A stretch of 64,000 bases of DNA from Solimonas sp036405815 (GCA_036405815.1 DASWWX010000040.1:1-64000); one strand, 5' to 3'; shown: positions 1 through 7,733, counted from the first letter of the stretch. Notes: generated from the letters alone by a model not told the origin. Program-made: numbers and translations.

Positions 1-1
1 G

Positions 2-1912
2 GCCCCGACGGCGCTGGACAGCATCGCCGTCGAACCGCTGCGCGAGGAATCCGCCTCGACCGCGGTCGCGCCGCCCGAGGCCACGCGGCTCGACCCCATC
101 GTCGTCACCGGCACGCGCACCGCGCACCGGCTGTCGGACGCGCCGATCGAGGTGCAATTGATCAGCGAGGCCGACATCCGCCGCAGCGGCGCGCGCGATC
201 TCGGCGAGCTGCTGGAACGCGAAGGCGGCGTCTACGCCACGCGCGTCGCCGGTCGCGGCAGCAGCATCGAGCTGCAGGGCCTGTCGTCCGAGCACGTGCT
301 GATCCTGGTGGACGGCCGCCGCATGATCGGTCGCGTCAACGGCGCCATCGACCTCAGCCGCCTGCGTGTGGATGCGATCCAGCGCGTCGAGATCGTTAAG
401 GGTCCGAGTTCGGCGTTGTACGGCGCCGACGCGCTCGGCGGCGTGGTCAACGTCATCACGCGCCGCGGCGGCGCCGACAGCGGCGGCAATGTGACCGTGC
501 GCGTCGATACCGAACGCAACCGTGAGCTGCTCGGCCACGCCGGCTGGACGCTGGGCCCGCTCGACGGTCACAGCAGCGGCGGCTGGTTCCGGATCGCACC
601 TTACGATCTGGATGCGTCCACGCCTGCCACCGACGGCATCGACGGCGACAGCCGCTTCGTCGCCACCGAAGCCGACTGGTGGCTCAGCGAATCGGCGAGC
701 CTGGGCCTGTCCGGTGCCTACAGTCTCGACGACAGCTCGCGCATCGACGGCGGCCTGGCCGGTCGCAGCGCCGATACGCGCAAGCGCATCGAGGAAATGC
801 GCGTCGGCATCGCGCCGCGCGTCGCGCTCGGCACCGAGACCGAACTGCGCGGCGATCTCTACTACAACCGCTACTTCGACCAGTTCCTGCAGCGCAACCG
901 CGCCGATGGCAGCGTCTCCATCGACGAGGAAACGCTGGACGAGCTGTTCGTCGCCAGCGCGCAACTCGAACACCGGCTCGACGATCACCGCCTGTTGCTC
1001 GGCGCCGAAGCACAGTTCGAACAGCTCGACGCCGACCGCCTCGACCAGAAAGGCGAGCGCGATCGTCAGTCCCTGTTCGCGCAGGACGAATGGAATCCGC
1101 AATGGCGCGACGGCCGGCTCGTGCTCGTGCCCGGCCTGCGCTACGACCGCGACTCGCAGTTCGGCGACCAGCTCTCGCCCAAGCTCGCCGCGCGCTATGC
1201 GCTATCGCCGGAGCTGACGCTGCGCGCCGGTTACGGCCGCGGCTATCGCGCACCGGACTTCAAGCAGTTACTGCTGCGCTTCGATAACCCGTCGATCGGT
1301 TACCGCGTCGAAGGCAATCCGGACCTGCAACCGGAACGCAGCACCGGCCTCAACGCCGGCCTGATCTGGCAACCCGCCAGCGGCGCGATCTACTCGCTCG
1401 GCGCCTATCACAACCGCGTCAGCGACCTGATCGAGATTGTGCAGATCGAATCCGGCCCGCCGATCCTGTTCAGCTATCGCAACATCGCCAACGCGCGACT
1501 CACCGGCATCGACGCGCAGGGCCAGTGGAAGCTGACGCCAGTGCTGGAACTGCAGCTCGGCTACGGCTGGCTGCACAGCCGCGACCAGGCCACCGGCGAG
1601 TCGCTCAGCGGCCGCGCCGAACACCGCGGCAACGCCAAGCTGCGCTACGAACAGCCGGACTACGCGCTGCAACTGCGCGGCGTCTGCATCGGCGAACGCC
1701 GCTTCACCACCGACGTCGATACCGGCGGCCCGCCGGGCGCAGCCGGCACCGCCGATCCCTACGCGCTGTTCGACCTGCGCGCCGAGTGGACGCGCTGGAC
1801 GTCGTTCACGCTCGCCGCCGGCATCGACAACCTGTTCGACAAGGGCGATCCCGACTTCCTGCCGATCGCGCCGCGCGCCGCCTATCTGGAGCTGCAATGG
1901 AATTTCCGCTGA
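2..1912 (+). CDS. TonB-dependent outer-membrane receptor, haem-type (5' end outside window)
   Basis: The reading frame is already open at base 2, so the start codon and signal peptide lie upstream. An apparent GTG at 152 is internal. A TonB box-like stretch (LDPIVVTGTR) is encoded near bases 60-120. A plug domain follows (VDGRRMIGR, the KGPSSALYGADALGGVVNV region), then a beta-barrel ending in aromatic Phe-Arg. The barrel carries YRAP and NPDLQPE, the FRAP/NPDL pair known from haem receptors such as HmuR. I see no histidine between the two boxes, where haem receptors often have one. The gene overlaps the downstream HmuY-like lipoprotein by 16 bases, which supports a haem-uptake role. It would act in the outer membrane, powered by TonB-ExbBD. 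The ligand assignment is inference. Confidence 0.88.
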   Translation, partial: APTALDSIAVEPLREESASTAVAPPEATRLDPIVVTGTRTAHRLSDAPIEVQLISEADIRRSGARDLGELLEREGGVYATRVAGRGSSIELQGLSSEHVLILVDGRRMIGRVNGAIDLSRLRVDAIQRVEIVKGPSSALYGADALGGVVNVITRRGGADSGGNVTVRVDTERNRELLGHAGWTLGPLDGHSSGGWFRIAPYDLDASTPATDGIDGDSRFVATEADWWLSESASLGLSGAYSLDDSSRIDGGLAGRSADTRKRIEEMRVGIAPRVALGTETELRGDLYYNRYFDQFLQRNRADGSVSIDEETLDELFVASAQLEHRLDDHRLLLGAEAQFEQLDADRLDQKGERDRQSLFAQDEWNPQWRDGRLVLVPGLRYDRDSQFGDQLSPKLAARYALSPELTLRAGYGRGYRAPDFKQLLLRFDNPSIGYRVEGNPDLQPERSTGLNAGLIWQPASGAIYSLGAYHNRVSDLIEIVQIESGPPILFSYRNIANARLTGIDAQGQWKLTPVLELQLGYGWLHSRDQATGESLSGRAEHRGNAKLRYEQPDYALQLRGVCIGERRFTTDVDTGGPPGAAGTADPYALFDLRAEWTRWTSFTLAAGIDNLFDKGDPDFLPIAPRAAYLELQWNFR

Positions 1913-3204
1913 CGAGCGCGCGCCCCGCGCGCCTGCTGCTGGCCGCACTGCCGCTGGTTCTGCTCAGCGCCTGCGCCGGCGACATCTCCCCACGTGACGG
2001 CAGCGGTGGCGGCGCCGCACTGCCCGGCCCCGGCGGCGCGCAGGCCGCGTTCGCCAAGCACGCATCCGGTTACTACCAGGGCACCATCGACGCCACCGGC
2101 ACCGACTGGGTGTATCTCGACCTCGATACGCAGACGCAGGTCACGCCCGCCAATCCCACCGCCAGCGAGGAATGGGATCTCGCCTTCCGCGGCCGCGAGA
2201 TCAAGCTCAACGGCGGCGCCTCGGGCGCACCGCCCTCCGGCAACCTCGTCGCCGTCTACGGCGAGAAGACCGCAGACGGCACGCCGTATCCGTTCGAGCA
2301 GGTGCAAGCCGCACCGCGCGAAGGCCCGATCGAGTACGTGAGCGATCAATCCGGCCTGCTGCCGGGCCTGCCCGCGCGGCTGGCGATGTCACGCGTGCCG
2401 GCGGCGGACCAGTCGCCCAACCTGCTGACCGGCGCCGGCGATTACGGCTGGTATCGCGACAGCGGCCGGCTCGACGGCTCGCAGATCAGTGCGCGCATCA
2501 ACGTCGGCTACGTACTGCGCACGGTGGAATGCCGGCACTACAAGCTGCGCATGACCGGCCACACCGACGCTACCGGCACGCCCGGCCATCCGCGCTTCGA
2601 CGTGCAGGAAATCAGCGGCCCCGGCTGCGCATCGTCCGGCGGCGGCGTTGCACCGCTGGGCCGCGCCACCTTCGAGCGCGGCGGCAGCAGCACCACCGTC
2701 AAGCTCGATGCGGCGGACGAGGGCGACTGGGTTTACCTCGATCTGGCCGGCGGCCAGCAGACCGCACCGACCGCGCCGCGCACCGACGCCAGCGGCTGGG
2801 ATCTGGCCTGGCGCCGCACGGATATCCAGGTCAACGGCGGCAGCTCCGGCGCCGGTCGTATCGAGATCCACGCCGGCCTGCGCGACGACTGGAACGCCCG
2901 AAACAGCGTGCCCGCCGGCGCCGACTGGCACACCGATGAAACCGATGCGCTGGCCTTCGTCACCTACCCGCCGCGCGAGATCGGCGGCGAATGCGCGTTC
3001 AACGCCGACGGCGACTACGGCTGGTACTACTACTCCGGCTTCTGCAACAAGGGCAACGGCAACCACCACATCTCGCCGCGCGACGTCGTCTACCTCGTGC
3101 GTGGGCGCAACGGCCTGATCTGGAAGCTGCGCATCCTCACCTACTACGGCGACGGCGGTGCCGCGGCGCAGCCGACCTTCGAGTACGCGCCGATCACGCC
3201 CTGA
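1897..3204 (+). CDS. Lipoprotein with two tandem HmuY-like domains
   Basis: The ATG at 1897 overlaps the end of the receptor gene, so translation is probably coupled. The 435-aa product begins with a hydrophobic segment ending in LLSAC, a lipobox with Cys near residue 26. The mature part contains two related modules. Each has a W-V-Y-L-D-L strand, a W-D-L-A-(F/W)-R strand, an I-(K/Q)-(L/V)-NGG-(A/S)-SGA motif and a G-D-Y-G-W-Y segment. These are features of the HmuY family, secreted or surface lipoproteins that bind haem and pass it to a TonB receptor. HmuY proteins are usually a single domain of roughly 200 aa, so this looks like an internal duplication. Haem binding is inferred from the family and the neighbour. 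Confidence 0.8.
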   Translation: MEFPLTSARPARLLLAALPLVLLSACAGDISPRDGSGGGAALPGPGGAQAAFAKHASGYYQGTIDATGTDWVYLDLDTQTQVTPANPTASEEWDLAFRGREIKLNGGASGAPPSGNLVAVYGEKTADGTPYPFEQVQAAPREGPIEYVSDQSGLLPGLPARLAMSRVPAADQSPNLLTGAGDYGWYRDSGRLDGSQISARINVGYVLRTVECRHYKLRMTGHTDATGTPGHPRFDVQEISGPGCASSGGGVAPLGRATFERGGSSTTVKLDAADEGDWVYLDLAGGQQTAPTAPRTDASGWDLAWRRTDIQVNGGSSGAGRIEIHAGLRDDWNARNSVPAGADWHTDETDALAFVTYPPREIGGECAFNADGDYGWYYYSGFCNKGNGNHHISPRDVVYLVRGRNGLIWKLRILTYYGDGGAAAQPTFEYAPITP

Positions 3205-3254
3205 CACATCGCCCGGCGCGGCACCGCAAACCTCGCGCACCGCGCCACACCGCC

Positions 3255-3569
3255 AGCACTTGCCTCGCCTGGCGCGGCGACAGCGGCCTGTTCGCCAGCG
3301 GCAGCCTCAGCTACACAGATCGCTACGACCTCACGCCCGAGAACGACAACCGCGAGCGCTCGGACGCCAACACCCTGCTCGATCTACGCGCGGGTTTCGA
3401 GGCTCGCCACTGGACGCTCGCCGTCTTCGCACGCAACGCGCTGGACGAGCGCTACACCACCTACCGCTTCGCGCTGGAGCCGGGATTCGGCGTGGAACAG
3501 ACGGGATCGCTGGAAGCGTATGGGGCGCTGCGGGTGGTGAGGGTGGAACCAAGAATTGGACTGCCTTGA
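3255..3569 (+). pseudogene. C-terminal remnant of a TonB-dependent receptor
   Basis: After the HmuY-like stop the plus strand still encodes beta-barrel-like sequence: a SLSYTDRYDLTP strand, LLDLRAGFEARHWTLAVFAR and NALDERYTTYRF. This is the usual end of a TonB receptor barrel (strand, then NL-(F/L)-D-(E/D)-x-Y). There is no start codon, plug or signal peptide in frame, and only about 100 residues match the family pattern. The last residues are not the normal aromatic-terminated strand, so the 3' end may also be altered. The fragment ends seven bases before the palindrome and truncated attC of the adjacent cassette. It is probably debris from the rearrangement that brought in the cassette. Confidence 0.6.
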
Positions 3570-3576
3570 ACTAGCC

Positions 3577-3607
3577 GACACTCTTGATCTGACAGATCAG
3601 CAGTGTC
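3577..3607. repeat. 31-bp palindrome at the cassette/chromosome junction
   Basis: The arms GACACT and TGATCTG pair with CAGATCA and AGTGTC. The two stem blocks (6 and 7 bp) are separated by 2-base internal loops, with a single central base. It sits exactly where the 3' arm of the attC-like site should end, next to the receptor remnant. It could be a transposon end, a terminator without a T-run, or a damaged recombination site; I cannot tell which. Confidence 0.6.
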
Positions 3608-3654
3608 CACTCAACCGAAGGGAGCGTCGCGTTGGTTTGAATGAATTGTTAGGT
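3608..3654 (-). other. Truncated attC-like recombination site downstream of the cassette genes
   Basis: On the minus strand the stop codon of the 315-aa gene lies inside ACCTAAC, a match to the attC R'' core RYYYAAC. It is followed by AATTCATTCAAACC, which closely resembles the 5' arm of the classical aadA-type attC. A complementary GGTTGA follows after a short spacer. The GGTTGA/TCAAACC pairing leaves one unpaired base, as the extrahelical bases of attC do. The closing GTTRRRY core expected next is not found; the 31-bp palindrome begins there. The call rests on this resemblance and on the partner site at 5206-5278. Confidence 0.55.
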
Positions 3655-4596
3655 GGCCAGTCCACCTTCTATAGACAAGTTGCGCAACCTGTAAGTGCTT
3701 CTTGGTTCACGGTTAAGGGCATGAATTGTCCGAACTTGCATGTGCGCAATCATGCGAGAGTTAGCAACATTGACCTGCTTTGCGATTGCACTGAGATACG
3801 ACTCAACCGCTTCAGGATGGGCTTTCCCAAAAAGAACCTCACCGGTCAATGCTCTGAACTCGAATGTCCGATGCTCTGGCAGCACATGAATGGAGGTCCC
3901 CGAGATGTCGGCAGTTTCATCATCGATAGTGGAGGACTCAGCGCGCTGCCTTGCTCTTAAAACAGCAGTACCGTCAAGGTTGAGCTCATGCATGTCCTCA
4001 ACTATCCGCAAGGTCGCGGCAGCGCCATCCATTTCTTGAAAGAACTTTCTAAGAGATACGACGGTTCTTTGATCAATCTCTGACGCGAACTCCAGAAACT
4101 CCAAGTCACTGTCAGCACTAAACTTCTCAAGTGTTAGAGAGACTTCTTTAACTACTTCCTTGAGCTGAGTGTCGAGGATTGAAGTTTGCTCAGACATCTC
4201 GTCAAGGATGAAGCCGAAAGAGCCATGAGTGACGCCCGTCACCATCATCTCAGTACTATGCCGAAGCGGAACTGGTCCGCGCTCACCCAACGCGCCAAGC
4301 TCACGTCTTGCAAATGTCTTTGACACGAGGTCTTGGTAGTTTTCCAAGCAGCGTCCAGCAAAATCAGCGGCAATGCCGCGAGTTCCTAGTACCGGACGGC
4401 CGCTGAAATAAAGCGCTACCGACGCCCTCGTTGGCTCTGCCAGTTCGAGCGCTGCGATCTCTTCTTGAATCTGCCCAAGACGACGGCGAAATTGTCCACC
4501 ACCAACAATGTCGCCGTACTCGTCGGATAGCTCAATCTGAGACTGAACGCTTCCGAGTTCAGCTCTTAGAGCATCAAGGCGCAATTTACGGAGCAT
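3649..4596 (-). CDS. Unknown 315-aa partner protein of the cassette nucleotidyltransferase
   Basis: The ATG at 4596 overlaps the end of the preceding minus-strand gene by 11 bases, with a GGGAGG ribosome-binding site, so the two are translationally coupled. I do not recognise a named domain. Residues about 6-52 look like a charged helical or coiled-coil segment. Residues about 58-92 hold a motif-rich block (ALYFSGRPVLGTRGI, then NYQDLVS), and VTHGSFGFILDE lies near 120-132. The central region (about 135-190) is acidic and helical. A strand-rich C-terminal part contains SGTSIHVLPEHRTFEFRAL. There is no signal peptide or membrane segment. The gene is clearly AT-richer than its surroundings. Its tight pairing with a nucleotidyltransferase-fold gene suggests a regulator, target or effector partner, but the function is not known to me. 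Confidence 0.8.
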   Translation of the reverse strand: MLRKLRLDALRAELGSVQSQIELSDEYGDIVGGGQFRRRLGQIQEEIAALELAEPTRASVALYFSGRPVLGTRGIAADFAGRCLENYQDLVSKTFARRELGALGERGPVPLRHSTEMMVTGVTHGSFGFILDEMSEQTSILDTQLKEVVKEVSLTLEKFSADSDLEFLEFASEIDQRTVVSLRKFFQEMDGAAATLRIVEDMHELNLDGTAVLRARQRAESSTIDDETADISGTSIHVLPEHRTFEFRALTGEVLFGKAHPEAVESYLSAIAKQVNVANSRMIAHMQVRTIHALNREPRSTYRLRNLSIEGGLAT

Positions 4597-5158
4597 GGGC
4601 GCCTCCCAGAAACTGTCTCGCGTCGTCGTCGTTCGTGATAAGTGACAATTCTAGCAACCCTTTCCAGATGTAAGTGTCTCGTTGATGCGAGAACAATCCG
4701 AACCAAAAACGTGACTTATTCACGATCGCTTCTGGCGGAAGATGTAGGTCGACGTAGTAGGCATCACACTTGTGATCGGCTTGGGTAATGCTCTGATCGA
4801 ATAGATGTGGATTAGCTCCGTAGAACGCTGCCCAATCCTGCTGCGACTGCGCCAAGCTGGGCCGCCTAGCAAAGGTGACGATGTCAATGTCTTTAGGAGC
4901 ACGCTGGCGTTGACTCTCACAATCCTCGAGGAAGCTGCCTGCGACCCATTGAAAACCCTGCGTTATTCCTGCAGCGCGCAGGTTGTCCCGATAGTCAATC
5001 AGGCCTAGGAGAATATCTCGACGCTCCGCCGAGTTGCAGAACATTTGCGCAATCTCCAAGAGATTGGTCGGGTAAGGCGCCATTGAGCTTGATACGGTTG
5101 GCCCCACCTGAGGCAAGAACGGCGGCAAAACACCTGACTGATTGAAGCTTGGAATCAC
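4586..5158 (-). CDS. Nucleotidyltransferase-fold protein, DUF6932-like
   Basis: I chose the GTG at 5158 because AGGGGAG lies six bases upstream and the product then begins IPSFNQSGVLPPF, the usual opening of DUF6932-type proteins. A longer start at 5194 (GTG) has no good ribosome-binding site. The 190-aa protein has the Pol-beta-type nucleotidyltransferase signature: WVAGSF (Gly74-Ser75), KDIDIV (Asp90, Asp92), and a third acidic strand CDAYYVDL (Asp132 or Asp137). The metal-binding acidic residues are all present, so it may be active. Related small nucleotidyltransferases act in toxin-antitoxin and abortive-infection systems by modifying protein or RNA. That role here is inference. It is the first gene of a coupled pair in an AT-rich cassette. 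Confidence 0.75.
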   Translation of the reverse strand: MIPSFNQSGVLPPFLPQVGPTVSSSMAPYPTNLLEIAQMFCNSAERRDILLGLIDYRDNLRAAGITQGFQWVAGSFLEDCESQRQRAPKDIDIVTFARRPSLAQSQQDWAAFYGANPHLFDQSITQADHKCDAYYVDLHLPPEAIVNKSRFWFGLFSHQRDTYIWKGLLELSLITNDDDARQFLGGAHAP

Positions 5159-5194
5159 GATGGTCTCCCCTAGCCACCTAATTGGATTTATCAC

Positions 5195-5208
5195 GCGTTT
5201 CCAAACGC
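5195..5208. repeat. 14-bp inverted repeat next to the attC-like core
   Basis: GCGTTT and AAACGC flank two bases. The repeat overlaps the GTTAGCG end of the attC-like site and lies about 35 bases upstream of the nucleotidyltransferase ribosome-binding site. It could be an operator for the cassette pair or part of the recombination site. Confidence 0.4.
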
Positions 5209-5278
5209 TAACTCGGCGGCCGCAAATCCACCACTGTCCATTCGGACAATCAGTTGCGACCGCAAACTGGTGTTATGC
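5206..5278 (-). other. attC-like imperfect palindrome upstream of the cassette genes
   Basis: Read on the minus strand the 73-bp element opens with GCATAAC and closes with GTTAGCG. Its two halves are imperfect inverted repeats: GGTCGCAA and TGTCC in the first half match GGCCGCAA and TGTCC in the complement of the second half. The tip is TGTCC-GAAT-GGACA. Length, core-like ends and weak internal symmetry fit an attC site. The closing core departs from GTTRRRY at its last two positions, so the site may be old or inactive. Confidence 0.5.
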
Positions 5279-5339
5279 CGCACAAACTACTCCTGATGTG
5301 ACGCAGTCACCCGCACCGGGAGCGGCCAAGCCACCCACC

Positions 5340-5369
5340 TTGTTAACGAGAATCCTTCTCATCTAAAAT
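5340..5369 (+). promoter_or_regulatory. Fur-controlled sigma70-like promoter of the siderophore operon
   Basis: TTGTTA at 5340-5345 and TAAAAT at 5364-5369 form -35 and -10 elements with an 18-base spacer. AACGAGAATCCTTCTCATC at 5345-5363 lies between them and closely follows the Fur-box pattern AATGAGAAT-N-ATTCTCATT. Fur with iron bound there would block RNA polymerase. All genes downstream to 13478 are iron-uptake types, which supports the reading. Confidence 0.75.
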
Positions 5370-5396
5370 GCCGGCGCCTTGCCCTGCGAGTCCGCC

Positions 5397-5726
5397 GTGT
5401 CCTCTTCCGCCGTTGCCACCCCCGTTGAACCTGCCCCGCCCTCGCGCCGCGCCTTCTGGTGGCGGGTGGTGCTGGCCGGGCCGCTGGTCTTTATCTGCGC
5501 GGCGCTGGTGATGTCCGGTGGGGCGCTGTGGCTGCCGAAGGGGCCGGCGCAGATCGACAACATCGTGCTGCCGATCGTGCTGTTCCCGGCGATCTGGGCA
5601 GCCTTCTTCTTCTATGCCTGCCTGGATCGCCGTCTCGGCCGCGCGTACGCGGTGATCGGCGGGCTGAGCCTGCTCCACGTGGCGATGATCGCCGCCCATC
5701 TGCTCGCCTCGAGGACCGGCGCATGA
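5397..5726 (+). CDS. Small membrane protein of a ferric-siderophore operon
   Basis: The frame can start at TTG 5379 or GTG 5397. Neither has a strong ribosome-binding site, and I prefer the GTG because it leaves a leader after the predicted promoter. The roughly 109-aa product has a Pro/Ala-rich head and three likely membrane helices (VVLAGPLVFICAALVMSGGA, IVLPIVLFPAIWAAFFFYA, and a third from about AVIGGLSLLHVAMIAAHL). It overlaps the next gene by ATGA. Small membrane proteins in this position, such as the DUF3649 group, are common beside PepSY reductases and siderophore receptors. I cannot assign it firmly to one of those families. Confidence 0.65.
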   Translation: MSSSAVATPVEPAPPSRRAFWWRVVLAGPLVFICAALVMSGGALWLPKGPAQIDNIVLPIVLFPAIWAAFFFYACLDRRLGRAYAVIGGLSLLHVAMIAAHLLASRTGA

Positions 5727-7339
5727 TCAAGCTCTCGCAGGAACGCACCAAGACGCTGCTCGCCATCCATGGCTGGTCGGCGGTCTTTCTCGGGCTGCTG
5801 CTGTACGCGGTGATTCTCACCGGCGTGGCATCCGTATTCTCCGAGGAGATCGGGGACTGGTCGGCGCCGCTCTCCACGGACGTGCGCGATCCCTTCCCCG
5901 CCGGCACGGATGCGATGATCCGCGGGCTCGCGGAGACGGTAGACCCGCAGTTCCACGAGGAGATGTTCTTTTTCCCGCGCGCCGGCGACCGGCTCTACGT
6001 GTTCTTCCACAAGCACGAGACCGACGAGAACGGCAAGCCGCGCGATCGCGGCGTGGCCGCCGAGTTCGATCCGCGCACGGGCAACATGATCGAGCGGCGC
6101 GAGGGCACCGGCGAGGAGATCGAGGCCGGCGACAAGGCCAACGCGCTGGCGCATTTCATGGTGGACCTGCACGTGCGCCTGCACCTGCGGAACCCCTGGG
6201 GCCTGCTGCTGACCGGCGTGCTGGGCCTGGCGATGCTGGTGGCGGCGGTGACCGGCTTCGTGATTCATCGTCACCTGATCCGCGAACTGTTCACGCTGCG
6301 TCGCCGCGGCGACAAGCTACTGACCGCGCGCGACACGCACGTGATCGCCGGCACCTGGAACCTGCCGTTCGCCTTCATCCTCGCCTTCACCGGTAGCTAC
6401 TTCAGCTTCGGCGGCGCCTTCGGCATCCCGGCGATGGCGATGGTCGCCTTCGGCGGCGACCAGGAGAAGATGATCGAAACCGTCATTGGCAATCCGCCGG
6501 CCGAGGACAAGACGCCGGCGACGATGGCGAACCTGGACGCGATGATCGCCGACGTGCGCGCGCGCAGCGGCGCGGAACTGTCGTTCGTGCAGGTGGCCCA
6601 TTGGGGCCGTGCCGACGCGCTGGTGACGATGTTCGTGAACTACCGCGATGGCGAGCTGTTCGGCCCCAGCTACGTCTACGGCGGCGCGGACGGCCAGTTC
6701 CGCTACGCCAAGCCCAACCTCGGGCTGGTGCCTTCGGCCGGCGGCAAGCTGTTCGAGCTGATGGCGCCGCTGCACTTCGGCAATTTTGCCGGCGTGTTCT
6801 CCAAGGCGGTGTGGTTCGCACTCGGCTTTGCCGGCGCTTACGTGACGATCACCGGCCTGCTGCTGTGGACGCAGCGCCGCCGCGAGCAACCGGCCTGGGA
6901 GCATCTGGCGCGCGCCACGCACTGGGTCGGCTATGGCCTGCCGCTGGCGCTGACCGCTGCGGCCTACGGCTACTTTCCGGCGCGCACGCTGGGCGCGGAT
7001 GTGAACGTGGCGATGATGAGTGTGTTCATGGCCACGGCCGCGGTTGCCGCCGCGCTGTCCTGGCGCCTGGCCTCTCTGGAAACGATCAAGCGCCTGTTGC
7101 TCGGCGCCACCGGCATCGGCCTGATCGGCCTGCCGCTGCTGCGCCTGCTCTGCGAGGGCATCGGCTGGGCCAGCGCGTTCACCCACGGCCTGCATACCGT
7201 ACTGGCGATGGACTTGGCGCTCGCGCTGGGTGGCGCGCTGTGCCTGTGGAGCCTGCGCCGCGTCACGCGCACGGCACCGACCGCGGGGCCGCAGGACGAC
7301 GCGGACCTGGACGACGCCGACGAGGCGCACCGCGCATGA
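5723..7339 (+). CDS. PepSY-associated membrane protein, probable ferric-siderophore reductase
   Basis: The ATG at 5723 overlaps the previous stop (ATGA). The 538-aa product starts with a short cytoplasmic head, then a first membrane helix (HGWSAVFLGLLLYAVILTGV). A periplasmic PepSY-like region follows, with FFFPRAGDRLYVFFHK and LHLRNPW segments. More helices come next (WGLLLTGVLGLAMLVAAVTGF, GTWNLPFAFILAFTGSYF), then a second periplasmic part and a C-terminal helix bundle with an acidic tail. Conserved His and Trp residues before helices (VDLHVRLHL, APLHFGNFAG) are typical of this family. Several members in siderophore loci reduce or release iron in the periplasm. The operon position supports that role. 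Confidence 0.82.
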   Translation: MIKLSQERTKTLLAIHGWSAVFLGLLLYAVILTGVASVFSEEIGDWSAPLSTDVRDPFPAGTDAMIRGLAETVDPQFHEEMFFFPRAGDRLYVFFHKHETDENGKPRDRGVAAEFDPRTGNMIERREGTGEEIEAGDKANALAHFMVDLHVRLHLRNPWGLLLTGVLGLAMLVAAVTGFVIHRHLIRELFTLRRRGDKLLTARDTHVIAGTWNLPFAFILAFTGSYFSFGGAFGIPAMAMVAFGGDQEKMIETVIGNPPAEDKTPATMANLDAMIADVRARSGAELSFVQVAHWGRADALVTMFVNYRDGELFGPSYVYGGADGQFRYAKPNLGLVPSAGGKLFELMAPLHFGNFAGVFSKAVWFALGFAGAYVTITGLLLWTQRRREQPAWEHLARATHWVGYGLPLALTAAAYGYFPARTLGADVNVAMMSVFMATAAVAAALSWRLASLETIKRLLLGATGIGLIGLPLLRLLCEGIGWASAFTHGLHTVLAMDLALALGGALCLWSLRRVTRTAPTAGPQDDADLDDADEAHRA

Positions 7340-7635
7340 ACACGAATCTGTATGCCGCACTGACGCTGGCGCTGAGCTTTACGCCGCTGCTGCGCATCGC
7401 CCTGCGCGATCCCAAGCGCCTGCGCAGCCTGCGCTCGCGCCTGGCCACGGCGACGCCGGCCGAGCGCCGCTGGTTGGCGACGCTCACGCTGCTGCCCGGC
7501 GTGGCACTCTGCCTGATCGGCCAGTGGCCGGCGTTCCTGATCTGGATCGGCGGCGTGACCGCCGGCGGCTGGACGCTGGCGCTCTGGTTCTCGCGCTCAC
7601 CACCGAGCGTGGAGGCGTCGCCCTCGGGCCACTGA
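7336..7635 (+). CDS. Small membrane protein, DUF3325-like
   Basis: The ATG at 7336 overlaps the PepSY stop (ATGA), continuing the coupled operon. The 99-aa product has an N-terminal helix (NLYAALTLALSFTPLLRIAL), a basic loop, a second helix (WLATLTLLPGVALCLIGQW) and a third (AFLIWIGGVTAGGWTLALWF). The arrangement and Trp/Gly-rich last helix resemble DUF3325 proteins, which sit beside PepSY reductases in proteobacterial siderophore loci. The match is by eye, so the family name is tentative. A role as an accessory to the PepSY reductase is inferred from coupling. Confidence 0.62.
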   Translation: MNTNLYAALTLALSFTPLLRIALRDPKRLRSLRSRLATATPAERRWLATLTLLPGVALCLIGQWPAFLIWIGGVTAGGWTLALWFSRSPPSVEASPSGH

Positions 7636-7733
7636 TGCAGGCGCGCGCCGGCGCGTCATCCGGCGCAATCCCCAACCTTCTACCGCAGCAAGCCACGAGC
7701 CAGCCGCGTTCCTCACCGCTACAGGAGTTGAAC

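Larger units (their letters stand above)
3608..5205 (-). mobile_element. Probable integron gene cassette carrying two coupled genes
   Basis: The segment is AT-richer than both flanks and holds exactly two minus-strand genes separated by no space. It is bounded by attC-like sites in the same orientation. Upstream on the minus strand a 73-bp site ends in GTTAGCG. Downstream an RYYYAAC core overlaps the last stop codon. Little non-coding sequence lies between the sites and the genes, as in integron cassettes. No integrase gene or attI is inside the window, so this may be a lone cassette, a fossil of an array or the edge of one. Confidence 0.55.

Noticed and set aside
5368..5370. ATG just after the Fur box as a possible start
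   Set aside because: It is not in frame with the downstream membrane protein, and it overlaps the -10 box of the predicted promoter.
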